From assembly GCA_027943335.1 (NCBI GenBank), contig BSBK01007851.1:213501-277500 (forward strand): DNA of 64,000 bases, read 5' to 3'. Position 1 is the stretch's first letter. Every line of letters begins with the position of its first letter. Source of the DNA: Chamaecyparis obtusa (Eukaryota > Streptophyta > Pinopsida > Cupressales > Cupressaceae). Shown here in pieces: positions 49,042-59,582 of the stretch. Position numbers and translations under genes: made by a program. The notes beneath the pieces are model-generated. The model was given only the letters and a program-made list of their open reading frames with translations. It was not told the origin of the DNA and made no database searches.

Positions 49042-49803
49042 TCATAACTTCTTGAGATACGCCCAATCCACCCTTTTGCTTTGAAACCTGTCTAAGGCCA
49101 ACTTGGCTTTCATATCAATGGTGAGATTGCTACAACCATGCCAAATCATGATATCCTTGGATTTAACCACAAAGTTAGCCAGCTCATCAGTAGTACAATT
49201 TTCTTCCTGGTAAATGTGAGAAATAATGACTTGCTTAAAGGATCTAATGATGACCCTAGCATCCTCGATTATCTCCTTAATGGACCATGATGGTTTATTC
49301 ATGTCACTGATGCATCTTAATATATTCATTGAATCTCCCTTAATCCAAACTTTATGAGCCATATTCTTCTTGACAATTTTAAGAGTTTGTAGTAGGGCCA
49401 TGGCCTCCACCACGTGGTTTCTTTGCACCCCAATAGGCATTACCATTGCAGCAAGGCAATTGGCCATGTCATCACAAATGAGACCACCACAACCCGCTGG
49501 GCCCAGGTTTCCCTTCGCAGTGCCATCGAAGTTTATTTTTATCCATCTAGGCGGAGGAGAAAGCCAGATGGCATTCTCCCTTTGATTTGAGTTTTTATTA
49601 GTAGTCCCAATGCTCAAATCACCAATATTGAAGTCCAACATCCTACTAGTCAACAGTCTATATTTTTCCTTAATACTTCTCTTAATCTTCTTAGAAATCA
49701 CCTTGGGCGGAAGTTCAATATTCCTGAAGACTTTGTCATTGCATTCCCTCCATAACCACCATATCACATGAGGAGCAATGATTTTCCACAAATGTTGATC
49801 CAT
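49042..49803 (-). pseudogene. LINE copy 3, ORF2 C-terminal part: RNase H
   Basis: A 253-codon uninterrupted stretch ending the ORF2 polyprotein. The RNase H (RVT_3 type) domain is intact: NFDGTAKGN, HVVEAMALL, IKGDSMN and TTDELAN supply the Asp-Glu-Asp-Asp set. It follows text related to the standard linker (HVIWWLWRECNDKVFRN). This is the longest clean frame of the element, though upstream frames are broken, so the whole protein could not be made. Confidence 0.85.
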
Positions 49804-52362
49804 TGGGACCTCTGATTTTCTCCACTACATACAAAAACTCTCCATGTTTTTGGGAAAAAACTAGTTAATTTGCCAGCATTGTAATAAAAGGTTCCAAACT
49901 TCCCAAGCAAAGTAGCAATCAATGGCAAGATGGAAGATTGAATCCTCAACTGTTTTACAAAGGAAGCATCTATTGCTCAAAAGCATGCCCCATTTTTGGA
50001 GGTTGTCTATAGTAAGAATTTTATTCTGCAAAACCAGCCAGAAGAAAATATTAATTTTAGGAATTAAAGTTTTCTCCCACACCTGAGCCCAGAAAGGGAG
50101 AGGATTCAGCTGTTTTAGTAAAAGCTAAGAACAAGAAGCCACCATGAAGATACCAGAAGGAAGAATACCCCAAAGCAACTCATATTCTCTAGAATCCTTA
50201 ACCTTCCATATCATAAGATCTAGCATCAAAGGCTTAAGAGCTTCATCCACTAGGGAGAGGTCAATCCACGAGCCATTCCTCTAGTAGTCCTTAACCCTGG
50301 CTCCAAATCTCTGAATGCACTGATTAATGAAAGGTTGAAAAGCAAAGATAGATCTAAGGGGACAACCTTTGAACCATCAATCCTCCCAAAACTAGATCCT
50401 TCTGCCATTTCCAAGAAACCACTTAGCCCCTTTAAAAGCTACCTCCTTAGCATTCTGAATACTGTTCCAAATAAAAGAGCCTTGCACTTTTATATAAGTT
50501 TCCCAATATTTAGAAACATGGGAGAAAGAGAAGAGATACTTTTTATGGATAATTTCATTCCATTCTCTTTTTTCCCCAAAAATTCTCCAAGTCTATTTGG
50601 CCAACAATGCCATATTCATGACTCTTAGAGGGCGAATTCCCAGCCCCCCCCCCGCCGCCCACTTTTTAGGAGTACAAACCTTGTCCTAGAAAACTAAAGC
50701 AAGTCTCTTTTTGTCTTCCACTTCCGACCACAAAAAGTTTCTTTGGATTTTTTCAATAATATCAGCATGTTTACCAGGTATCTTAAAAACACTAAGAGCA
50801 TAAACAGGGAGGCTTTGCAAAGAGGCCTTTAAGAGCTAAAGTTTACCTGCTTGACTTAGAAGTGCACCTTTCCAACCATCCAATTTCATGTTAAATCTAT
50901 CAATAATACCAACAATTCTGCATCCTATGATTCTAGCAATTCTATATTTCCTGTCCTCAAGAGTGTTGATAAAAAATAAAGAGATCTTATCCTAGTCAAT
51001 GGATTGGCCTGAACCTAGAGAATAGGTAGAAAGAACATGTTTAATAGTCTTCACTTCTTGGATTGAAGAGAAACCCATGATGATAGTGTCATCCACAAAC
51101 TATTCATGAGAACAAGGACTAGAAGCCGAAGAAGGGGAAAGCCCTTTGAAAAACCTAGTAGAGACAATCTTCTAAAGAAAATGCCCCAGACATTCAGCCA
51201 AGATAGAAAAAAGGATAGGAGAAAGAGGATCTCCCTACCTAAGACCCCTCGAGGGTTTGAAAAATATAGAAGGAGATCCATTGACCAGAATAGCAGCAGT
51301 TGAAGTACTAATGAGCTGATAAATCAATTTGAGGAAATTATCACTAAAACCAAAGGTTCTCAAAACCTTGATCAACAAGTCCTAGTCCACCTGATCATAA
51401 GCCATCAAAAGATCCAATTTTAGAAGAAAACCAGAGTTAAGAGAGTCTTGAGTGGAGTGGATAACCTCATGAACCTTTGTAATCGAATCAAAAATCTGCC
51501 TACCAAGAATAAAACCACTTTGTTGAGGAGAAATAATCTGAGGAAGAATAACCAACAAATGAGAGGTTAAAAATTTGGATAAAATTTTGTACACAGAATT
51601 ACACAAACTAATCAGTCTGAAGGAATCCACCGAATCAACTCCAGGCTTCTTAGGAATCAGAGCAAGAAAGGTCGCATTAATCTCGTTAAGCAAAGATCTA
51701 GTTCCAAAGAATTATTTAACAACATTGCTGATATCCACACCAATAATATGCTAGAATTTTTGAAAGAAAAACATTGGGAACCCATCTGGACACGAGGACT
51801 TTTCACCTTCAAAATAGAAGACAACAGACTTGACTTTATCCAAAGAAGGGATAGCAATAAGAGCGTTGTTGGTGGTATCATTAACAATGGAAGGAATGGT
51901 TTCAAGAAGGGTATTTTGATTCCCCACATCAAGATTCAAATCTTTAGAAAGAAGAGAAGAAAAAGAATCAATCATAGCTTCAGAAATATCTTTATCATTG
52001 GTGATTTCCCCATCCTCCACTTTAAGTTTGGATATTTTTTTAGTAGCTCTATGTTTTGAGGCAGATAAGTGAAAGAATCTAGTATTATTGTCCCCTGCTT
52101 TAAGCCAAATAGACCTTGATCTTTGTCTCCAGTATTCTTCCTCCTTGGAAATAATATTATGTGCTTTGGCAAGGATGCTCTCCTCCTTATCCCTAAGCTC
52201 CACCATTAGCCTAGAATGTTGGATGATGTTCTGAATAATGTCAAGATCCCTTTTGAGCTATTTTTTAGATTTAAAAATGTCACCAAAAACTTTTTTACTC
52301 CACGCCTTCACATTATGTTTAACACTGAGAAGTTTCTTGACAACTCTAAACATAGCAGTGCC
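49804..52362 (-). pseudogene. LINE copy 3, ORF2 middle: reverse transcriptase and zinc-binding region
   Basis: RT text from about 52206 (MVELRDKEESILAKAHNIIS; IWLKAGDNNTRFFH) through FLALIPKKPGVDSV (about 51650), QQSGFILGRQIFDSI (51520), KLDLLMAYDQVD (51385), GLRQGDPLSP (about 51220) and FVDDTIIMGFSS (about 51080), the catalytic site. Beyond it a less clear stretch reaches a zinc-binding segment (KINIFFWLVLQNKILTIDN, then RCFLCKTVEDSIFHLAIDC, 49920-50070). Several stops (many at Trp or Gln positions) and shifts interrupt it. A short run CCCCCCCCCGCCGCCC at about 50643 is an expanded homopolymer. Confidence 0.85.
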
Positions 52363-53172
52363 CTAAATATTAACATTCCACCAATCTTTGATATGCTGAT
52401 CCAGATCTAGATGATTGACCCACATCTTTTCAAACCTGAAGGGCGAGTGACCCTTCGCAGTAATCGGATCAGCACTAAAATAGATTGGGAAGTGATCAGA
52501 CCCAATCTTCAAAAGGGAGAATAATGAACAACCAAAGTTTTTAAGCCAGCACCCAGTGATTAGCGTACGGTCCAACCTAACTTGGATGAGGTCTTGACCA
52601 ATCCTTCTATTCAACCAAGTAAAATTGACCCCCTGAAGCTCCATATCAAAAAGGGCTTGATTATTAATAAATTCCATAAGCTCCATTCTACCATCAAGAT
52701 TATTCTGATTATCCAACCCACCAAACTTCTCATTGTCTTTTAAAGGACAATTGAAGTCCCCAATAATCAACCAAGGAAGCTCCTGGAAGGATTTTCTGTG
52801 ATTTTCAACTTTTTTCCAGAATTGGGATCTACCAAATTTAGAGTTGGGGGAATAAATAGTAGTAGCAACCCATTCAAAATCCATCTTAACATGAACAAAA
52901 TTAATGCTAAGGTAGTTCATATTTTCCATGATCATAGTCCCTCGAACATGATTCTGATTCCAAAAAATAGTAACCCCTCCTAAAGCCCCTTTAGAGCTAA
53001 AGCTAACCACCCTATTATTTTTAAAAATTCTAATTTTTTCCACCTTCTCTTTCCCCATCTTAGTTTCTTGAACAAAAATGATGTTAGGATTGTGCTCTCT
53101 TACCAGATTCCTAAGAATGTCTTTCTTGTGAGGGGCATTCAACCCTCTTATATTCCATGAAATGAGCTTCAT
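52363..53172 (-). pseudogene. LINE copy 3, ORF2 N-terminal part: AP-type endonuclease
   Basis: Clean 269-codon frame from MKLISWNIRGLNAPHKK. The endonuclease nicks target DNA to start integration. Motifs: SWNIRGLN (Asn), FVQETK (catalytic Glu), IIGDFNCPLKDNEK (Asp and Asn), NFTWLNRR and GSDHFPI (Asp-His). All expected catalytic residues are visible. The start follows a run of stops and an ORF1 tail, as in plant L1 elements. It reads through to a stop at about 52363, where the connection to RT is broken. Confidence 0.9.
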
Positions 53173-53299
53173 TTCTTAATCGAAGTGCAGACTCCCTAGA
53201 TAGTAAGTTGCTTACCATTTGCAATATCCTTCTTTCTTTCTCTTTCTCTGATCTCTTTGTTAGTATATCTACCTTGAGTTTTTTTTCTAAGATCCAACA

Positions 53300-53464
53300 T
53301 TCACTTTTAGCTTGGATCCCCCATCTGTTTTACTTCTAGTTGTGACTTCCTTGGAACCTGGTGTGACAAGTTTCTTCTCTTTAGTTTTTTGTTTCTTTCC
53401 TTTTTTAACAGTCCAGGGCTCTCTATTCTCTATAGAGGGGTATGTGCAAGATCATGAGGGGCCA
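53300..53464 (-). pseudogene. LINE copy 3, ORF1 tail
   Basis: About 50 codons of Lys/Ser/Thr-rich text (ENREPWTVKKGKKQKTKEKK, then LVTPGSKEVTTRSKTDGG) ending in TAG at about 53303, 130 bases before the endonuclease ATG. The position suggests the C-terminus of the RNA-binding ORF1 protein. No zinc knuckle remains. Confidence 0.5.
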
Positions 53465-53599
53465 AAAAGTGGTGATGTAAAAAAATCCACATTTCAATAG
53501 TCCAAAAGCACATGAAAATGTATGTTGACTTTTTAGTATGCCTGGGTGTCAGTACACCTAGGAAAACCTGACACCAAAGCACAAGCCTAATCGAGTACC

Positions 53600-53755
53600 T
53601 GATTTGAAATTGGGTACTTGATTTTGCCGAGTATAAAAAAATGGCGGGAGTATATGAAAAATTTGAACTTTTTAAAAATCGGGGAAATCGAGTACCCGAT
53701 TTTGCCAAGTATAAAAAACTGTGGGAGTATATGAAAAAATTGAACTTTCGTATCT
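53600..53755. repeat. Two ~80 bp direct repeats between LINE copy 3 and element C
   Basis: GATTTTGCCGAGTATAAAAA at about 53619 and GATTTTGCCAAGTATAAAAA at about 53699, each followed by GGGAGTATATGAAAAA and TTGAACTTT. Confidence 0.8.
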
Positions 53756-53764
53756 AATGTTTAT

Positions 53765-56364
53765 TGTTGCCCTAATTTTCCTTTAGTAAATTTGGCCTAG
53801 TTTTTCCAAGATCCTCATGCTTTAAACCCTGTTGAACAACCCCAAAAAATTTCATGAATTTAGCAGCTTTCCTCTGGTCTCTGCAAAATCTTCTAAGTCT
53901 CTGGCTAGGTGAAAAAGCCCTTAAAGTTTCATAAAACTAGCCATTGTATGGAAAACCCTTTGGCCCGTTATAATTTTTCATTGCCTTTTTCGGCCACTAA
54001 AGGTTTACATTTTCCACGCGCGCCAAATTTATTCCTAAGTCAAGCGCTTTAATTTTTCCTAAGTTTCACAGCACGTATATTTTCCTAAGGGCTAAATGCC
54101 CATTTGATCTGACGGTCATCACTATTCCATTGATCCAAGTTGCTAGCGATTTATGATCGCAGTCTGGCGATGACTGTTGATCTTACTTTTCCTCTGGTGC
54201 AATATCTTGCTAGTGGGACTGGTGCCACCTCATCTAATTTGGCAGCTTCTGATTTGTCAGCGGTTGGTGATTCAGCTGTCTGTTAGTGGGCCCTTTCCTT
54301 TTGATGAGTTAAGCTTTAGTTTCATTGTGTGGTCATTTTTATCCCAAAGACTCAAGATGCGACCTATTTAATCTAGCGGTATAATGACAACCGTGGATTC
54401 TCTTCATCGCACATACCTCTGACAGTGGGGCCATTGTCAAAAAAATGTGCTACATGTATCTGAGTGGGTGGCGTTTGATTGGTTGGTGAGAGTGCAACAT
54501 GGAGATTTTTCAGTGGGCCCATGGTCTTTGGCTCTGGTGGCAGGTTAAACTCTGATCAAGATCTACAATCATCGTTATACCGCTAGGTGAAGATCTAGGT
54601 TGTTTAAGGTTGTGGTATAACGATGACTATCTGATGTGATCTTAGTCTGCCATGGGTCCTATTGTCAAAAGGGTCTACAATGTGTCTCATTTGGTAGCTT
54701 GTGATTGGCTGGTTGGTATGCTATGTGGCAGTTGTCACTAGGCCTGTGGGGTTAGCCCTTTCTAAAGCACTGAACATATGGCTTGATCTAGCAATTTTCA
54801 TTATACCATTTGGTCAAGATGCTCAACCTTTAGCATCACAGTATAATGACAACCGTTCGATGCTCTTTCTATAGGTTGTGGGTCCAATTCTGTTAGACGT
54901 GCTGATTTGCTCGCGTTTCATTGGTTACTAAATTCCAGGTGGCAGTTGACCTGTTAGAAGAGAAAGTTTAGGCTATTTTTCGAGTGCATCACAGCTGTTC
55001 ATCTTTCAAGAGGGGTTTCTCATCGACGGTGATGTTTTAAATTTTCCACTATCTGTTATATTTCAAAAATTCAAATGATCTTTGCTGATTTGGCTAGGGT
55101 TTTGCATTCTTTCAGCCATGCACGATGTCGGGTAGCTCAGAAATTTAATTCTTCAGGATAGGGATGGTTGGAAGGATGATGATAGATGATCTAATCATCA
55201 GTGTCATGGATTTTATAGAGTACCATGTCATGTTGAGGCTTTAATGAGCTTGGTGCCACCTTTTGCAGGGTTAATCATTTTAAACCCAAATATCTTCAGG
55301 ATCAGATTTAGAGCCTTCATGGCTTAGTGGAGTTGTAGGTGGGTAGATGGATCGAGGTAGTTGTGTCTGCAGGTGGGCTCAGTACTAGGATCAACACACA
55401 AAGGAAGATTTGATCTAATTGCCGGTGTTCTCAAAGTTTTGATGATGGGTCATCAGTACAGCTAGGGTTTGGTTATTATATTGTAAAACTTTTAACCCTA
55501 GTTAGGTTTTTAACTCCTACCTGCATGCAATTGAGTATGTATATATTGTATTTTTTGGAGCTTTTGAGCTTAGAGTTGGACAATTGTAAAAGAAATTCAT
55601 CTTTCTTAAGAATTATCTGTGGCATTTTCTCTGCCCTCTGGCTTCTACAGTTGTAAATCTTTCATTGATGATTCAGATATTGTAGAGGTATTTTGTGACA
55701 TCTTTTCTATCCCTATACTTCCTTGTCTAAATTATGTCTTATTGAATCAAAGTATATGATGTTTTTAGTGGTATCTTAGGGTTCCTGATCCCTCTCTCTT
55801 TCTGCAATTTTGTGTATTATTGGGGGTGATCTGATTTGAATTCTCTTGTGGGTATACCTCAACCCCCTGACAATATATCTCATTCCTATATTGAGTTGTA
55901 GAGGTGAATGTTTTTTTGCAAGTCATAAATTGTGTCTAAATCCCTTAGGAATGCTATTGTTTGTGAAATTCTTTCTTTCCCTGAATAGCCTCTTTCTATT
56001 ACAGACCCTTCTATGAAATACTTATGCAAGCCTATTTAGTGAGTTGTGATCTCCTAGACCTACGTTGTTCATTATTTCATCCTCTATACTAAGATCCAAA
56101 CCCTAATTTCAGTGTATCACCTAGTAGGATAGTTTTCTTTCAGTTATTTCCCTTTCCAAGCATTCCTTCTATCCCTTTCCCTCAAAAGTTTTACTTTCAT
56201 GTCTAGAAGCAAATTAAGGTGATTATCCAAGAGGAACCAGCCTAGAACCTAGAGGTCTCATCTTAGTTAGCATAGGTCCCACAACCTGGAGATGATTCTC
56301 ATGTTATACTAGGTTATCAAGACTATGAGAGCTTGAAACAAGGGTGCAAACTTAGTGTATAACA
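53765..56364 (+). repeat. 5' LTR of Gypsy C
   Basis: Starts TGTTGCCCTAATTTTCC, ends GTGTATAACA. 2.6 kb long. The 54105-54990 part holds four hairpin-bearing modules described separately. Matches 62832 to the window end. Confidence 0.9.
54105..54990 (+). repeat. Four ~220 bp modules, each with an inverted repeat, in the Gypsy C LTR
   Basis: Each module carries a left arm like GGTCATCGTTATACC and, 40-50 bases later, a right arm like GGTATAACGATGACC (arms at about 54113/54165, 54330/54378, 54570/54613, 54794/54845). Linker text such as CTCATTTGGTAGC or GTTTGATTGGTTGG with GTGGGCCC/GTGGGTCC words recurs between modules. The same four modules appear in the 3' LTR (63177-63990), where some arms are better preserved. 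Confidence 0.8.
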
Positions 56365-56385
56365 ATTTTGGCACGCCCGGTGGGA
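56365..56385 (+). other. Primer binding site of Gypsy C
   Basis: ATTTTGGCACGCCCGGTGGG immediately follows the LTR. The tRNA it pairs with is not one I can name with certainty. Confidence 0.7.
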
Positions 56386-56589
56386 CTACAAAAGAAATTA
56401 TTGTTTGAAGATTATGTTATCTCTGATATACAGATTACATTACATAGACTTTTAGAAGTCATTCTATCAAGTATATCTAGTGACTCCACTGATTTCAAAG
56501 ATCCAGGCCAACCTTGTTTAAGGTTTATGAGAAAGATTGAGACTAGGAGCTCAAACCCACTAAATTTTCAGAGTTGCCCTAAAAAAGAA

Positions 56590-57893
56590 GCCACAAAGGC
56601 AAGTCAACTCAAAGAACATCCCCTGTAAGGAGAGTTTAGTCTACACCTCCTAATATTTTAGAAAGGAGACCTTTTCCCTTTCATTCCAGAAGAAGAGGCA
56701 GATCTCTAACCAGAGATCTAGAAGAGGATTCAAATCCAGCAGCAAATACAGCTCACATAGTTGTCAATCTTCAGATTCCAACTCCTGCAATGGCTAGACA
56801 GTTTTCCTTTGCACATTTCAACCAAGGGAGTCCATTAGCCTTTTCTCAACATCATGATGTGCCCTTGGTGGCACTAAAGAGTATACTTGATTTTATAGGT
56901 GAAGGGCAGACAACTGCTTTTGAACACATAAGAGATGTGACCACCATCTATAGCATACACAATATTACTCAAGAGGATGTGGCCACAAAATTATTAGCAG
57001 CCTCTCTAAAAGGTAAGGCTCTTAAATGGTTTAGAACTCTAACTGTTGGTTCTATTACTTCATGGGATGAATTAGAAGATGCATTAAGTAACCATTTTGA
57101 GGATAAATTAGATAACTTGTCTCTGGTTGAGCAATTCACAACCATTAAGAGAGACCCACAAGAGAAAATGATAGATTACAATAGTAGATTCCTCAAAACA
57201 TGGAATAGAATTCCAGTATTAGTAAGACCATCAGTTGACCATGCTTTCCTTTACTATTTGCAAAGCTTGAATGGACAAATTTCTATCATGATCCAGTCTA
57301 TGGGTGGTACTTCTCTCCCCCAAGCTTTTGACATAGCTGTCGAGGCTAAAAATTGTTTAATCCAAACAGGCATGATTTCTATAAGGCCTCCTATGCCCAT
57401 CTTCCCTAGCTTTCAGCCCATTGCACCTGCCCAAGTACCCCCATTTACTCCTATTCCCACCATATTAGCACCTCAAGCCAATACTAGTGGTCAAGAGCTA
57501 ATAGCTAGTTTCTCTCAAGAGCTGCAAGAGATGAAGAATAGTCAACAAAGCAGTAAGCAAGAGATGACAAATTTGTTGCAAACCTTGACTAAAGAGGTCA
57601 AAAATCTAAAGAAACAAGGTCAAGGAATCAGACCACCATTTTAGCCACAAGGCCAAGGTCCTAATCAATAGTATCAGAATCAAGGACAACCTTATCAACA
57701 AAATAGGCCACCATACCAAGGAGGGTATCAAGGACAAAGACAAAGATTTAATCAGAGACCATTCCAACCATATAACCCTGCACCTCTAAATTTTGCAAAT
57801 CTAGTGAGGGATATGGTTCCTAGTCAAAATAATATGGCTATGGATAATGAATGGTATTTTCCTTGTAATCAGCCTCATAATTAGGCTACATGT
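56590..57893 (+). pseudogene. Gypsy C gag
   Basis: Structural protein. The frame is open from ATG 56790 and the same frame is readable upstream to at least 56590 across one TAG (near 56635), so the true start is probably nearer the PBS. The retrotransposon gag core is clear: TTIYSIHNITQEDVATKLLA, LKGKALKWFRTL, SWDELEDALSNHFEDKLD and VEQFTTIKRDPQEKMIDYNS. A Pro-rich linker, a coiled-coil-like segment (FSQELQEMKNSQQSSKQEM) and a Gln/Pro/Arg-rich tail follow, interrupted by three TAGs (57642, 57669, 57882). A zinc-knuckle remnant (PCNQPHN-stop-ATCSNE, about 57863) has lost its first Cys. Confidence 0.88.
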
Positions 57894-57905
57894 TCAAATG
57901 AATGG

Positions 57906-58826
57906 ATGAACCAAGCTTTAATGGTTCAAAATGCCTCCCAAGCTCAATTAGAGGCTTCATCCAGTGGCTCAGTTCCTCAACAAGAATCACAAGAGAATGA
58001 GACTGCTCTCTTTAATTGGGAGCAGCCAGACTTCAATGGAGTCAATGATGAAGTTACTTTTGTTGCTTATACAAGAGTAAAAAGAATAGCTCAGGACATG
58101 GAGAGAGAAAATTCCAATGCCAAAGCCACTACATCTATAGAGCCACTGCAACAAGCTAAGCCCATCACACCTAAGGAGGCTCCTGTCATTACAAGTAAGG
58201 AAGGCCAACATTCTAAAGAAGTGGAGCCCATCATAGTGAGAGCACTTCAAAGAGTACACATTGTGACGCCTTTCAATATTGTAGACAACATGAAGAAGGT
58301 GAATGTCACCATGTCTATGTGGGACTCTTTGGCTCTTCCAGGACAACCTGAAATCTTGAAGAAGGCTATGACAGAAGTAGCAACTCCTCAACCTGCAAAA
58401 GAAGCTACAAAGCCGGTGTTGGTTAACACTGATCAAGAAAAGGAGGCTCCAAGTAGCAACTCCAAAGGCAATACCATTCAAGGTAGGAATTCAAAGCCAC
58501 CTCCCTTTTATATATCTTTAATCATGGGAAAATCTTTAGTGCATAATTGTATGGTAGATAGTGGAGCTACTAGCACTATAATGCCTAAGAAGGTGGCTGA
58601 CCAATTAGGACTAAAATATGAACCCTTCCAAAAGAAGGTTACCCAACTTGATGGATCCTTAGTTAGCACTATAGGTGTGGCTAAGGATACCAGTCTAATC
58701 CTACATGCTAGTCCTAATTTTTCCATCCTTCTTGATATATATATCATAGATCTCCTTGTTTTATTTGCTATATGTTTGTCAAGGGAGTTTATAGCTAAGA
58801 TAGGAGGCTATCTATCTTCTGACTAG
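57906..58826 (+). pseudogene. Gypsy C gag-pol junction and protease
   Basis: Continues the polyprotein. After a low-complexity linker, the aspartic protease is readable: FYISLIMGKSLVHNCMVDSG and ATSTIMPKKVADQLGL (about 58506-58610), with the DSGA active site intact, then QLDGSLVSTIGVAKD. The frame ends at TAG 58824. Confidence 0.82.
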
Positions 58827-58832
58827 TCTCAC

Positions 58833-59573
58833 ATGCTATTTCATACAAGATATGGTACCAAGGTCACCATTAAGTCAAAACCATTGGCAACACACCATAT
58901 AGAGCCATATGTATCCAATGCCATCAATGTAAATTGCCCTATATTTGATAACAGTGACTTCCAAACTATTAGTGAAGCAAACACAAAGATAGAAAGTATC
59001 CCTGATATTTTTCTAGATGAAAGAGCTTTAAAGGCCCAAGAAAATCTTGTTTTGGATTCTAGTTTGGGAAGTTATTTGATACAAGAAGGTGGATCCATAG
59101 AGCCAAGCCTCCTCAAAGAAGATATTGATTCAAAGGATCAAAGCAATCAGGTTTGGGAACTATTTTTTGATGGAGCTAGAAGTAGACATGGTTCTAGTGG
59201 TGGTGCTATGCTAGTATCCCCAAAAGGAGAAAGATATTATACTACCTTTAGATTTAGTTTCTCCTACACTAGCAATACTACAGAATATGAGAGTCTAGTC
59301 AATGGACTAGAATGGGCTAGAAAAAGAGGGCTTAAGGCCTTAAACATTTATGGTGACAGTGAGTTGGTTGTCAACCAAGTAAGAGGGATAAGTGCAACCA
59401 AAAATGACACCATGAAAGCATACAAACATAGAGTTTGGGATGCAATTGAAGATTTCCATGCTTTCAATATTGTTGCCATCCCTAGAAAGCTAAATCAAAA
59501 TGCAAATAGATTAGCTACTGTTGGATCTCAGTATGACATTCCAAATAGCATTTCAAAAGAGGTAGATCAATAG
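58833..59573 (+). pseudogene. Gypsy C RNase H placed upstream of RT
   Basis: A 246-codon frame with an RNase H fold signature in its second half: WELFFDGARSRHGSSGGAML (about 59154), SNTTEYESLVNGLEWA (59271), NIYGDSELVVNQV (59345) and KLNQNANRLA (59489). The Asp, Glu and Asp of the first three motifs are present; the fourth acidic residue, normally the Asp of AD.LA, reads Asn. Similarity is to the archaeal-like RNase H of Tat-type Gypsy elements. Position between protease and RT is unusual compared with the fragment at 28.0 kb. It ends at TAG 59571. Confidence 0.8.
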
Positions 59574-59582
59574 CATATCAAA

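Larger units (their letters stand above)
46951..53464 (-). mobile_element. LINE copy 3, nearly complete, three ORFs
   Basis: Minus-strand L1-type retrotransposon with the tail of ORF1, ORF2 (endonuclease, RT, zinc-binding region, RNase H), ORF3 and the family 3' UTR. The 3' end (CAGGTCCCCTATAAAACCTA then ACAATCAAAAA, at about 46950-46990) matches the ends of copies 1, 2 and 4. The 5' end is lost near 53464, about 300 bases before Gypsy element C. It is the best preserved copy: RT and RNase H catalytic residues remain readable. Confidence 0.85.

Noticed and set aside
57987..58481. 164-codon minus-strand frame
   Set aside because: Antisense shadow of the Gypsy C gag-pol linker.
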